This document shows positions 22,068-37,416 of a stretch of DNA of 64,000 bases, one piece after another. A model generated the notes under the pieces. The model was not told the origin of the DNA. It saw only the letters and a list, made by a program, of their open reading frames with translations, and searched no databases. The DNA is from Valencia hispanica. Its lineage: Eukaryota; Chordata; Actinopteri; Cyprinodontiformes; Valenciidae. A program made the position numbers and the translations under genes. Where the stretch lies: assembly GCA_963556495.2 (NCBI GenBank), contig OY747721.1:13832649-13896648 (forward strand), written 5' to 3'. How positions within the stretch are numbered: position 1 is the stretch's first letter; each line of letters opens with the position of its first letter.

Positions 22068-25000
22068 TGAAGGTTATTATGGGATTATTTTACATAATCT
22101 GCTGATAATTGTGATTAAGCTTCATTTATCCCACTTCACATAAAATTTTAGTCTCTCAGTCACAAAATGTATTAAAAGAGTGGAAACCTGGGGCAGTGGT
22201 ATTTAGTCCAAGTATGCAAATAGATCATTGGCATGCAAGAGTGTTAATGCATGAAACTTGAAATATAGTACCCAATGAAATATTACACTCAAGCAAATTT
22301 TTGCTTTTACACACATTGACATTAAAATGACAACTGTGACTCAGTGTATGGTGCTTCTCTTCTGGACACTTCTTAAAAATACTTTGAGCTATGTATTTAA
22401 TCATGCATATTGTTCACTTAAGTGTATTTATTAAAAGAAATACACGAAGAGGTCATGCACAGCTAACATGTTGCCTCTGGCAGTGACTCAGAAGTTACAG
22501 TAGCATCAGGTGGTGATTGGCGGATTCGGTTTGAGAGCTGCTCTCGGGGTGCTTTAAAGTGCTGTCTGAAATATTGCAATGATGACACACGGGAGGCATG
22601 ATTTTGTAAGTTCAAACAGCTGAGTGCCACTTGGCTGTTGTTTCTGTCATGTGCTCAAAGATGAGCGTAAACACAGAGAACACCAGCATGTCAGGCAGGG
22701 TGAATGTTGATGCAGCTCACTGGGAGCTTTTTCCTTCTCTATTCTGATGAATTGGAAAGGATCAATCTATAGCAACAATATGAATCGGATTTCTTGTAAG
22801 TTTAAAGATAACACAGAGCCATCAGTATTAATTTGTATTTTATTTTAGTAATTTTAAAATCGGCAATGCACATTAATTGACAATCATTTCATTTTATCAT
22901 GTATATGTGCCACATTTAGCCATGGAGGCAAATTTCCATCTGCATTCCCAGGCAGTTTGGTATGAAACAACATTAAATCACACCATTTGTCAACTTACAA
23001 AATAATTAAAGAAAAAATACTAGATGAAATAAAAAATGCATGGCTTTGATGCAACAGCCACTAATTATGACTATTGGTTACTTATTTGGATGAGCCAAGA
23101 TGTGATTAGTTACCATATGTAAGATGTAATGGTCCCTGATATTTCGGGTTTTAGCTAAAATATTTTAACGAATGTATGAGTTTGACATTTTAGTCAATAC
23201 TTTTAAAGCTTGTTCATATTATGCTTCTATTAATTGTAGGGTAGCCCTTCCTTTTTGTGTCCCACTGGTCAGACAGTGATCCATATGTGACAGAACCTTG
23301 GTGTTCATTTACATCTGTGATTCTTCAGTAGTTAAATTGTTCCTCATCTGTGTGAGATGCATCTCATTTAATTTCAAACTGTTTGCAACTTTTAAATGAG
23401 AAGTGAATCCATTATTACATATACATGCTTACAATCTGGTACTAATGACAGCTTTTCCCCTGCCACCATAACATCTGGATCTCTAATTACAGACTTTAAA
23501 AAGAAAACTGAGATGCAGTCATGTTTTCTAACTATGCTAACATCTTAACCATTAAAGCTGGCTGTTTTTCTACAGCCTTCTTATTGGCTGATGCCGGTAA
23601 ATATGCACTAGTGTCATCTGCATTCATAGAAAAGTAACATGACATTGATTAAGTTAAGGAAAATTAATATACAACCTAAAAAGCTGTGGACCGAGTGTAA
23701 AACCCTGAGGAAGACCAAAATTACCATAAACTATTTTCAGAAAGGTTGTCATTAATGTGAACAGACTGTGTTCTGTTACTGGGATGTGATTTTATATTTT
23801 CATTTGTGTTAAATAAATTATTTTATTATAACTAGACAATAATGAGATAATGGTTAAAAGTACAGAAGACTTTCTACAAGTCAAGAAAAATAGCTCCCAT
23901 TCATCCACAATTATGTACTTTAACCTTGATATTTTCTTTTAAATAAATCAACAGTTTCACTAAAATGATATTTTCAAAACCAAAATTGCGTGTAGTGCAA
24001 CAAAAAAGGAGTAATAATATGGTATTTGTTCATTTTTTAGCATTTTTAAATCCATTAATATCCCTGGAAGAATACAAATGGGTTTACTTATTAGAAACAG
24101 CAGTTTCAGACTTGTATACTGGAAAAATGCCCCTCTTTAATTGCAAATTGATCATTATAAAGTGGATTGAATAAGTTCCCTTTTATGGGTTTTTTTAAGT
24201 ATCGTATCAATGCCATATTCGTAATTTCCTCTAATGATAAAATATAATCATAAATATTTTTGAAATTGTTACTTTTCCAAAATGCAAAACAGGAGAAAAC
24301 ACTTAACGAAATACACACAAAAAACATATATTAACCTAACATTCATTAATACACACACAATTCATTAATATTTAAGGCTACTTAGATTGTCACTACTGGT
24401 TGTAATAAATAAAAATGAATTGTCCTCATGTTCGTTTAATTGGCAGTGTAAGTATTAGTTACTTATTAGCTACTACACTGCATAATACAAGCAGCATGCT
24501 GCAGCTTGGCTGTCATTGCGCCATCTGTGGTCTAAAAGGTCTGTGATTACCACAAATGCTTTTCTCTGCCTCATAGCCTGCTGCGTTTTATTACAAAAGA
24601 TGCAGTGGAGGACATTTTAAGATGTTAGAGAAACTGCTGGTGTTTACATATAAATGTGGGAACTTTTGTGTGATTTCATAACATTTCCTGCAACATATCC
24701 TGACTTTATATGAACATCAAAACTTTTTAGTTTGTTAAGAGTGAGAAACAGCATGTGTAAAAAAAATGTAGTTTATGCATCTGAAGTCAGTTTTTCTCCC
24801 TGCTTGATGTGTATTCACAAATTTTAATGGATATTATTAGAATTTTAAAGTAATGTATAGTTTGGAAATGGAAAGAAATGTATACATGATTCTTCACATC
24901 TTTTACAACAAAAATCTTAAATTGAAATGCACAAGCTTTGCACTGTCCGAGACCTAAATTTTTGAAATGTGAAAAATCTAAAAAAAAATTACCTCACAAA

Positions 25001-26143
25001 CTGATTTGGTCAATTCATTCTCTCAGTACAGCATTCGCTGGGAGATCTCATGTTAGGTGAGATTAGTTGGAAGATATTTCAAGATCTTTCTTTCTACATC
25101 TTGGGTTATTAATAATCTGATTTATATTAATATACTTTTAAATAATTAATTCCTTTGAGGAACTATCTGAAGCTACATGTTATATTCAAGTTTAATGTGC
25201 TGGCCCTTTGACAAATTATCATGGTGAATTCTGGGAATAGGCTCGCGGTGCTGATCAATGACCTCTGGTGTCAGGAGGACTTGATTTAGGTGAGGTTGTG
25301 AGACCTAAATTTGGAGGCGCAGAATACTGATCAAAGTGACTCAGAGGAAACAGAGTGCCTGTAATGACTTTCCCAGCTCCTGCTGCCATTAAAATCGCAT
25401 CACTTTTAAGAAACACTCTAGCAGAAGATGATTTAAAAGTCTGTGGCAGAGTGAAATTAAAAATGCAAACCAGCCATGTGTGTATTCTGTAGTATAAATG
25501 TCAAAAACACTGCACTTCAGCACTGTTCTAAAGGCATTTCTCTGTGTGACCTTAACATAAAATCTGCTACCACACCCTTTAAAAGAATAATTGGACCATG
25601 TCATGAATCACAGATCATTAATCTTTGAACTCTGCTTTTGGTGGCATTAACTGTAGACTGTCGTGGCCGATGTGTTTTTCAGCTTACATTTTTAAACTTG
25701 GCCATTAAAGTGCTGAGGGATAACAGCGTGATGCCAATTAGGCCTACTTAACAGCTATCGCTTCCCTCAGCTTTGCCTGTGTTACTTTATTCATCAGTAC
25801 ATTGAAAGTGCGGACTCAAACTCATATATCAAGCCAAGTTGTTTATGATGTTAGTTAGAAATAGAAAAATATAAAAGAAAAAAAAACCCACCACTGCTAA
25901 AGCTCTTGGGCTAACTTAACATCTGCTTAAAAAAAAAGAATTTTACAGGGCTACTGTTTACACCAAGCTTTACATAAAGATCAAGCAAATGCGTAATTTT
26001 TTAATGGCAAGAAATGGAAGCAGTAGCGAATAAAGACGAGTAAATAATCTGGCAATAAACAACTGTACTTGATCAATAAGGTATTTAATAACAAGAGCTG
26101 GTTGCACACATTTTGTTTTATTTATGTTGGAATCTCTGTAATT
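22062..26143. other. Repeat-poor part of kcnma1 intron 1
   Basis: No gene was recognised. A fragment at about 23605-23740 resembles antisense L2 LINE text. The stretches 24470-24620 and 25600-25830 have balanced composition and no repeat character, and are candidates for conserved noncoding sequence. The rest is AT-rich. Confidence 0.55.
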
Positions 26144-26491
26144 GATCCATCCATCCACTGTCTATACTCGCTTATCTATGCAGGGTTGTGGAGGAGCTGG
26201 TGTCTATCTACAGCAGTCATTGGGTGATAGGCGGGGACCCTGGACAGAAACTCACAGGACAAATGCATGCATGCATACAAATGCACTCACACCTAAGGAC
26301 AATTTAAAGACCAGTTAACCTAACAGTATTGTTTTTAGACTGTGGGGGGAAGTCGGAATATTTGGAGAGAACCTACGTAAGCTTTGGGAAAACACAAAAA
26401 GTCTATGCAGAAAGACCCAAGGCTGGAATTCGAACCCAGGACCTTGTTGTTGCAAGGCAACAGTGCTACCAACTATGCCACTGTGGAGCCC
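26144..26491 (-). mobile_element. tRNA-derived SINE, copy 1
   Basis: On the minus strand the head contains a perfect polymerase III A box (TGGCATAGTTGG, 26469-26480) and a B box (GGGTTCGAATTCC, 26424-26436). The body has CAGTCTAAAAACAATACTG and CACCCAATGACTG, and the 3' end runs into GGATGGATGGAT. The opposite-strand copy at 56965-57325 shares the same body. Confidence 0.8.
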
Positions 26492-26639
26492 ATTTCTGTA
26501 ATGCTTAAAGGTTAAAATTATTTAAGCATGCTCACATATATCGATACACACACTAATATTTGGTTAAATGTAGTTATAGAGAAACTACCTACTTTCTACA
26601 GCCACCAATAGGGCACTGCTTTTAAGTGTAGTCCACACA

Positions 26640-29640
<3,001 letters not shown>

Positions 29641-29689
29641 TGATTGATTGAAAATAGTTTAGTTCAGGGATTTGGAGAAGACCTTTCCA

Positions 29690-30215
29690 GAAGCTTAATC
29701 TAAATCTGTTTTATGCATTGTGTTTAATGTGTTTGGGATCATTGACCTGTTGGACATCAAACTGTCCAAGTTTAAACCATCAAGCTGTTGATTTGCCTGA
29801 AGTTAAGAATTTGTCTTCCATCTTTATTATTCCAACCACCTTGTGCAAATCACCAGTGCTATTATCAGTAAAACAGACCCTCAGCATGATGCTACCACCA
29901 CCATGCTTGACGGTTGGAACAGTGTGTTTATGTCCGAAAGCGTGACATGCATGGGTAGCAGTTAACTGAAGTGGCAGACTCAACCTGTCTTGTCTCCTCT
30001 CTGAGTGGATTGGAGTCTTTGTTAATTTGGCTCCTAACATGTTTTCTAGAGTTTTATTTTGCTGATTGCAAGCTAATCTTAAAGAAAGATGTTTCTCCTG
30101 CTTCAAAAATGTAGCAGTTTTATTTAAATGCCATAGTATGTAGGGAATAGTGATACAGCCATGTTCTGCTCTCTTTACCCGTATCATGGATGTCAGAAAA
30201 AAAGCTTCATACTGT
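29690..30215 (-). mobile_element. DNA transposon remnant (Tc1-like, antisense)
   Basis: Antisense text includes TTTGGGATCATTGACCTGTT, CATGATGCTACCACCACCAT and GCTTGACGGTTGG, typical of a fish Tc1-type family. The minus-strand frame 29780-30187 (135 codons) carries no intact catalytic region. Both ends are missing. Confidence 0.5.
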
Positions 30216-30384
30216 CAGTGATACTATCATTAAAAGGAGTTTGAACACCATGAATATTATAGTTTTAATTATTTATTGACTTTGAAACTATTACTTTTTA
30301 AACCTTGAAAGTGTAAACCAGCTCACACCTGTTTAATAGTATCTCTGAGATTATCACTACTACAATATTTACCCCTGTCTATTG

Positions 30385-31395
30385 GTAGCCAGACCGCCGA
30401 TGATTTTGGGACCTGCTTGACTGCTGTAAAGAACTGGCTTTCAAAGAGTATTTTATGCCTAAACCCACGTAAAACAGAACTGATCATTTTTGGGCCTAAA
30501 AGCCAATTTGCTTCATATGATCACATGAGTCTGCTGCTCGATGATGTGACTATTCCGTATGCTAATAAAATTAAAGACCTTTGTGTCATTTGTAATAGGG
30601 CACTTTGTTTTAAGCCTCATATTAAGGAGATTATAAAAATATCTTTTTATCATCTGCGAAATTTTGCAAAAATTAGGTTGGCCCTATCTAGCTACAATGC
30701 TGAAATTCTGATACATGCTTTTATTTCTTCTCGTTTAGATTATTGCAACGCTCTGCTGTGTGGTCTGCCTAAAAAGAGCATTCAGAGGTTGCAATTTGTG
30801 CAGAATGCTGCGGCTCGTCTTTTAGCCGGAACTGGAAAATTTGAGCAGATTACACCTGTAATGCACTCTCTTCACTGGCTTCCAGTCCATGCGAGAATTG
30901 ATTTTAATGTGTTCCTTTTAACATATAGGGCAGTGAATGGTATTGCACCCTCTTATCTATTTGATATGTTACAGCCATATGTGCCTGGCAGGAATCTGAG
31001 GTCAAAAGACTCTGGCCTTCTGGTTGTTCCGAAAGTGCGGAAAAAAACAATTGGTGGGAGGGCTTTTACTTTCTATGCACCAAATATTTGGAATATAGTA
31101 GTTTACCTATTAAAAAATGCCTATAAAGCAGGCATCGACTGTTGATGTTTTTAAAGCAATGCTTAAGACACGTTTGTTTAGATGTGCATATAGTCTTTGA
31201 TTTTTGTGAGCCTAAACATTATACTTTAGTTTTTGGTGTTTTATGTATTTGCTATTTATTGTTGTATATTCTATGATTTTTATGTGTATTTGTTTTATGT
31301 GTTTTTATGTATAATTATTAAATATATATAGTTGATATTTTAGGTTGTACAGCACTTCGATGTAAAGCGCTCTATAAATAAATTTATTGTTATTA
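30385..31395 (+). mobile_element. L2-like LINE 3' fragment with intact C-terminal frame
   Basis: A 242-codon open frame (30417-31145) gives WLSKSILCLNPRKTELIIFG, SRLDYCNALLCGLPKKSIQR, then LHWLPVHARIDFNVFLLTYR and GLLVVPKVRKKTIGGRAFTF, the part of ORF2 downstream of the reverse transcriptase. It shifts frame near 31100. The 3'UTR ends in AAAGCGCTCTATAAATAAAT and (TTATTA) repeats. The long undisturbed frame makes it younger than the copy at 26.6-29.6 kb. Confidence 0.85.
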
Positions 31396-32990
31396 TTATT
31401 AGCTACAACTTTTCTACTGTTGGTGTGATTTGATGTTGTGTCAAACATGTAGGAAGAGTTAGTTCTATTGTGATAAATTAGCCATTGACAGTTTTATACA
31501 TAATTTGTGCATGGACATTTTTGGCAAATTTATGACTGTTATTTTATATCTATGATCAGACAGTAGATACAGCCAAACAGTGGCCTTTCTTAGGCTGCAA
31601 CTCCCTTACTGCGTCTTCTCTGAGAGGTTTTCAGATAAGCAGGCAGATACATTGTCAGCACTGCCCGTTTATTACAGAGAAGCTGGAGGCCTTTGTATCA
31701 AGTTTCATGTCATAAATACAAATGGCATGCTTGTCACACACATTGTCCCTGATCTGCTTTTGGGGATTAAAATTTAAGTTCAGATTTTATTTCCCCTGTT
31801 GCTATGATTTAAGGCATGACTGATAAGATTATTTTTCTAAATAAATTATGTAACCTAGGTAAGCCTCAGTTGTCCATATTACAGTATAAAAATAGAAATC
31901 TCCATTTGTTTTATTTTGCAACCTCATAATAAAATGTAACTTTCATTTTTGCAAATCCCACAAAAATCTCTTTCCTTTTTGCTTGAAATCATTCAACTGC
32001 ATTAGCTGAACATTTCACTCCCTGGATCTTGTTGTCTGTATTTACTCCTAAGTGAACTGGACGTGTTATTATAGTGTTATTAGGTTAGCTGCGGAGCTCA
32101 GGACAGGCTGTAGAAAGTGAAACGAGGCTTGATACAGTTCTGCTTGTCTGTGACTAATGGTTCTGAACAAGATTGTGTTTCTCTCTGCAGCCATATATTG
32201 AGTAATGTTTCTGAGGATTACTAAACCGTGGAGGTTTGGGTGGGTGGAAGGAATATTTACTTTTTTAAATACACATTTTTTAATTATATTGGACATACTA
32301 AGATGTTTTTGATGTTAAAGTATATTTCTTTAAAATTTTGCAAGCTCTTCATACTATATGAACACTATTTTGTCAGATGAAAATACTAAAATCTTTTGAA
32401 ATTATTTGTTTTGGCGCTGTTAGCGATGAGCAGCATTTTAAGGGGAAAACACATCCAGGTTTGGCCTGGGTATGAGTAAAATTATACTTTCAGCTTATGA
32501 CAATGAGACTAGATGGGACTTTTATAGCAAAAGCGGTTCTTAAAGAAACTTAATGGCTTTAGAGAGTCCTTAATCAGTGTAAATCAGTGCCAATTTTAAC
32601 CTGAGGGTTGCTGTGTTATAGCTGGACCTCCTCTAAGTTGAATATATCTTCAGTCACCATTGTTTATGTTTGACCAGTCCAAGTTTATTAGATTTTAAAC
32701 TGGAAATGCAGTCTGGAATCCCCTATACAGTGGAATGGTCCCTTACTTTTTCCTTTTATTTTCACCTGTCCTGTCTCTGTATAGCAGGTATGCCACGTAG
32801 AGAATCTGCTTGCTTACATGTCCCAGGGCACCTTTGCTCTACAAAAGGGACACCTGGAGATGGTATCCTAATTATCTGTTTGACTTTATTAAATCAGGGT
32901 TGGATCTTACATCAAAGTAGGCCAGTTCCAATTATCAAATATAACCCTGTGTTTGTATGACCTTCAACCTTTTGGATTATTTGTATGGGT
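31396..32990. other. Intronic stretch without recognised features
   Basis: AT-rich sequence. No open frame with a recognisable motif and no clear transposon terminus was found. Confidence 0.55.
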
Positions 32991-33799
32991 GTGCCAGTGT
33001 GAACATGTGTGTGTGTGCTAGTTTGTCACCTGGAATTGCTAAGAAGTTACAATGATGGGAAGAGTGGTAACTTCTCAGCATTCAGCACCCAAGAGCAGCA
33101 AGTGGCAGGTAGCGCTGCTCACGGTCCAGGTGGCCAAGCTTCTGGCATAATCCATAGTGGCTAATCAAAGAGGGGGAGGGCACTCAGTCAGCTCCAGGGA
33201 GGTGAAAGAAGCGGGACCCCCACCAGGGCCCAGCTTAGTCCCTGGAGCCCACAGCCGCCACAAAACATCTCTGTGAGCCATCGGCTGCCAGCCAGGGACC
33301 CGCCATGCTTCAACATAGTTGATACTTCCTGAGATATTCTTCCTCTAAACAAGCACTATTGAATCCTTTCTGTATTGTGAGATCTCATATCCGGGTGAGA
33401 CCCCTGGTCTTAGGTGATAATAAATACAGTACAAATGTGATGGACAGCTTAACTCCCTCAAAGAAGTTTAGCAACTCTCTTCTTCATACTGTATTTATGT
33501 GCTGGGGAACTGATCATTCAGGTTAGATTTTATTACCAGGTGTGAACATCCATACTTAAAGTTGTCTACTCATAACTGAAGAACCAGATCTGACCGGGGC
33601 CTTAAATACCTTTTTTCAAAACAAAAAGATGTTTTGATGGAGATGAGCTGCTGCTGAGACCTCGTGAGAGCTGTGCGTAAGTAATATGGCGGTAAACTGG
33701 TAAAACAAACAAACTCGGGTAAAAACAAACCATAACATTCGAGCCAAATATAGGAAACATTTAATAATAATAACCATTATTTTGTATTTTTCCATAAAA

Positions 33800-34240
33800 C
33801 AAACTGGACGAGGAAACCTTGCACAGCCTGGAAAGCTACTTGGACGAGTGCTTTGACAACATTGTTATAGGCAAGCCACAAAAATCCACCTCTGCTATGC
33901 CGACAAGCACACGATCACAAAAACGCACCGCTCGGAGGTAAGAAGCCCAACAACAGCCGGCTGCGACCAATTGTTGCTAAATTCGAGCATTACAACCAAA
34001 AAGAGCAGGTCAGAGGCCAGGGCAGAGAGCTGCGGGGAACGAATTACAGCATTAATGATTAATATCCGAAGGAAATCCTGGATAGAAGGCGCGTTTTGTT
34101 CCCAATCAGGAAGAAATATATCAGTGAAGGCACTAGAGCTACAGTAGCAGTAGATAAACTGTATGTTAATGGGCAGCTGTTCAGGGACCCCCAGCTTACT
34201 CCTTGGCTTTATTAGTCATGTAACGCTGATCAGATAAGAG
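33800..34240 (+). pseudogene. L1-like ORF1 remnant
   Basis: The N-terminal piece reads ETLHSLESYLDECFDNIVIG and then TSTRSQKRTARR near 33815-33937. After an apparent internal deletion comes the C-terminal domain of L1 ORF1-type nucleic-acid chaperones: IVAKFEHY, GRELRGTNYSIND, then YPKEILDRRRVLFPIRKKYI and VAVDKLYVNGQLF (33970-34200). An in-frame stop interrupts it near 34060. The coiled coil and RRM expected between the two pieces are missing. Confidence 0.7.
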
Positions 34241-34273
34241 TTGTTTTATCAGTCAACTATAATCTAATGTTAG

Positions 34274-35325
34274 TGTAGCACCCGCGCCACCACTCTATTC
34301 TTAGAATTTCCTGAGTATGGTGGGTGCTGGGGTTCGATTTAATTAAGGGTGGATACCACGAAGGTTCACCTAAATAAATGGGTACTTCAGTCTAATCACT
34401 AACAGAGTAATTACCTGTTTTAGAATTACACCCAGAGATAGTATCAGGTTTAGGCAAGCTTTCCAAATACCTTATTTATTAATGAACAAGCAGGTAAATT
34501 AACAAACCATTGAAGAGAATAAAGTAAATAATTTTAGTGTAGAAGAGCTCTTTAAGTATTTTTAACCTCAGCTTGAATGAGGATGTAACCTGGTTGATTC
34601 ACCATATACTTTAGTTCTAACTAAAATACAGACTTCAACTGCAAGATTTATTTTGTTTCTTCCCAAAATTCGAGGGTAACAAATCACGAACAATAAAACA
34701 GTACGGCACCAAACAGTAGCCTCAGCTCACCATCCTCCCGCAGCTGCTGCAGTTCGCTCGCCCTCCCCAACTCCGTATCGTCTTGGTCCTCCCACCTCGG
34801 AAGTCGCAACCACGTAGTTTTTCACTCCCGGTGTTTTAGTCAGCTTCCCCTGAACCTTCTTCTCGGGGAAAAAAACCCCATGACTTTTCGTTCAGTTCCC
34901 ATCCAGCCTCCCTCTTTCACCTTAGATCTCCTCCCTTTTTTTTTTCTCAGGTCCAGAGCACCCCCCTCTAAACGCACAAGTGGCCAATCACAACCCACTA
35001 TAGGGTGCATCTTACCAACTGAGCCATAACATAAGGGAACTCAGCCAGACAGACCAAACCAAAACAATGAGAAGTAATTATTTATATATAAAAAAAAAGA
35101 TAATTACTCTCTCTGCATAAACCATTTACTAGAAATATAAACTCGAGTGATATATTTAAATCATAAAACAATTTATTTTCCATCTAGTAATCAAAAATCC
35201 TAGAACAAAATAATATATCAAATGTCACCAATTAATTATTAAGCGTCTTATTAATAATCAAGTGACTTTTTGGAAATATTTACTTTCATTTAGGATGTGC
35301 TGACCTAATTTACCATCGGGCTACA
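34274..35325 (-). repeat. 3' LTR of the gypsy element (1052 bp)
   Basis: It starts TGTAGCACCCGCGCC and ends CATCGGGCTACA on the + strand and is very similar to 41484-42850. Compared with that copy it lacks about 300 bp between matching points near 34714 and 42237. Confidence 0.93.
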
Positions 35326-35338
35326 CCCTCTCCCTTTT
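35326..35338 (-). other. Polypurine tract
   Basis: On the minus strand AAAAGGGAGAGGG lies immediately before the 3' LTR, the expected site for plus-strand priming of reverse transcription. Confidence 0.8.
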
Positions 35339-35368
35339 AAAATGTTTGGATGTCCTCATCAAACAAAG

Positions 35369-36691
35369 TTAGAAGACTGTAACAGCCTTAACGTTGAAAG
35401 CAAAGGTCACATTGGAACAAGTTAAACACAACGCCATGGGATGGCACCAGAGGGTTTGACACAGGCGGCGTCTGGAGTCTCCGTAGATTCCACTTTCCAC
35501 CAGCACTCCATCGCTCAAGACGGTGACAGGATAATCACAGGGTTTACCAAGCTCATCATAGCTCAGCTTGACTACTGGACGAGTGACTCTCTTTGAACGC
35601 TCCAATTGCTGGGTTTCCACTTCATGGTCTTGATTGGAGTCGAGGTCTTCTCCCCCTTCTAGAATGTTGACTTCTGGATCCACAGTGGAAGACAGGATTG
35701 GCACGTCATTAATTACTGACTCAGTGTCAGTCACATCTTGAGCTGGTCTTTCAGTCCCATTTTCAATTACAACTGGTTGCAATTGCTTTGGCAATAATTT
35801 CGGGTGTGTCCACAGCTTGTCCCAGTCGATCTCCATCGTTCTTGGCAGGTGAACTTCCTCAAACTCCGACTCTGAGATTAGGTGGTCCTCACAGTCGCTC
35901 GTCTGTTGTATTTCTTTGGCCTTTTGCCGTGCTCTGGTTGTAACTCTCTGTTGTAGTTCCTCTTCACCATCATCCACATGAAGTCTCACAAGATAACCAA
36001 TGGGTAGTAGGTGATTCCGATGGATTGTTTTCTCAGGACCCAAACCTCTCTCTGGCTTGATCTTGTTTACTGGTAAGTTGGGAAGTTTCTCCACAACAAT
36101 GTATGGTGAGGGTCTCCATTTGCCATTTAGTTTGTGTTTGCCTTTTACTCCAAAGTTTCTCATTAATACTCGGTCACCTTGCTCGAGTACTTGTTCTCTG
36201 ACATGCTGGTCATGAGCTTTTTTGTTTCTTTGGTGATTTTTGTTTGACTTTTCTGTAGCGAGTGTGTAGGCTCTTTGGAGGTATTTCCTGAGTTGAGCAA
36301 CATACTTATGGAAAGATTTAGTTTCATTACTCTCTTGGGACACACCAAAGCAAATGTCTATCGGCAGGCGAGCTTCTCGTCTGAACATTAACATGTAAGG
36401 TGAATAACCAGTTGCTTCATTTCGTGAGCAGTTGTATGCATGAACCAATTGACTGATCTTTTTACTCCACTTTTGCTTCTGCCTTGGGTCAAGCGTGCCC
36501 AACATTGACAAGAGGGTACGATTGAATCGTTCTGGTTGAGGATCTCCTTGAGGATGGTAGGGGGATGTTCTCGACTTGCGAATGCTGAGCATCTTCAGGA
36601 GATCTTGGATCAGGTTGCTCTCAAAGTCACGTCCCTTATCTGAGTGAATGCGGGCAGGAAGACCATAGTGCACGAAATAGCACTCGCCCAA
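35369..36691 (-). pseudogene. Gypsy integrase, catalytic core and C-terminal part
   Basis: The 440-codon frame carries the second catalytic Asp in IHSDKGRDFES and the Glu in PQPERFNRTLL, with SPYHPQG between them, as in Ty3/gypsy integrases. Further on is a GPY/F-like chromatin or DNA-binding module (NGKWRPSPYIVVEKLPN). It ends with an acidic tail and a RVTRPVVKLSYDELGKP motif often seen at the end of fish gypsy polyproteins. The upstream part of the core is cut off by an in-frame stop at 36746-36748. Confidence 0.9.
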
Positions 36692-36765
36692 AATCTTGAC
36701 TACTGTGGTTGCTTTCTGGTCCTTGGCTGGAAAGGCTTGGACATATCAAGTAAAATGGTCTGTCA

Positions 36766-37416
36766 CTAGTAGAATGTTGGCGTACCCTTGAGAGTCTGGT
36801 TCGAGAAATCAATGCACACAAGGTCTAAAGGACCTTGGCTAGTTATCTGGTTCAAAGTAGCCACTCTTTGGGGCAGGGCTTTGCGAGTGATACACCGGCC
36901 AAAGTTCTTCACATAATGCTCCACCTCAGTTCCCATCTTCGGCCAGTAGAATCTATTTCTAATAAGATCAAGAGTCTTATCCACACCCAAGTGCCCAGAC
37001 TCATCATGCATCGATTTCAGGACCATGTTGACATACACTCTAGGGAGAACTAGCTGGTAAACTTCAGACTCATTTCTTTCAACTTTTCTGTAGAGCAGGT
37101 TGTCTTTGACTACCAGTTTACTTGTCTCTTTGTTGAGAATTGCAGCAGTTGGGTTGTCGTCGGATGAGAAAGGCGGACCACCGCTAAGTGACTGTTTGAC
37201 TGGACCAATAGCAGGGTCATTGTCTTGAGCATAACTGATGTCTTTGTGACAGAGTTGTGTTAATGAGCCAAGGTCTAGTTGGACTGGATAAGCAAAGCAT
37301 TCAGGGATGGCTTCAGATGACACCCCAAGCGACTCTGCTACAGTCGTGATCTCACTCTTTGTTTCTCGACACTTGATCTGTTCACAGAGAGCTTTGCCAA
37401 CCTTCGTTGGTAGCAC
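36766..37416 (-). pseudogene. Gypsy integrase N-terminal region
   Basis: It includes the H2C2 zinc-binding region: HDESGHLGVDKTLDLIRNRF, then YWPKM and NFGRCITRK. The first Cys of the expected CxxC pair is Phe here, so one zinc ligand is lost. The first catalytic Asp is in LVCIDFS. The frame differs by one from the RNase H frame upstream and from the integrase core downstream, so two compensating indels bound it. Confidence 0.88.

Noticed and set aside
26425..26480. Possible functional tRNA gene
   Set aside because: A and B boxes are present but the sequence cannot be folded as a clean cloverleaf by eye and continues into a SINE body; it is a SINE head.
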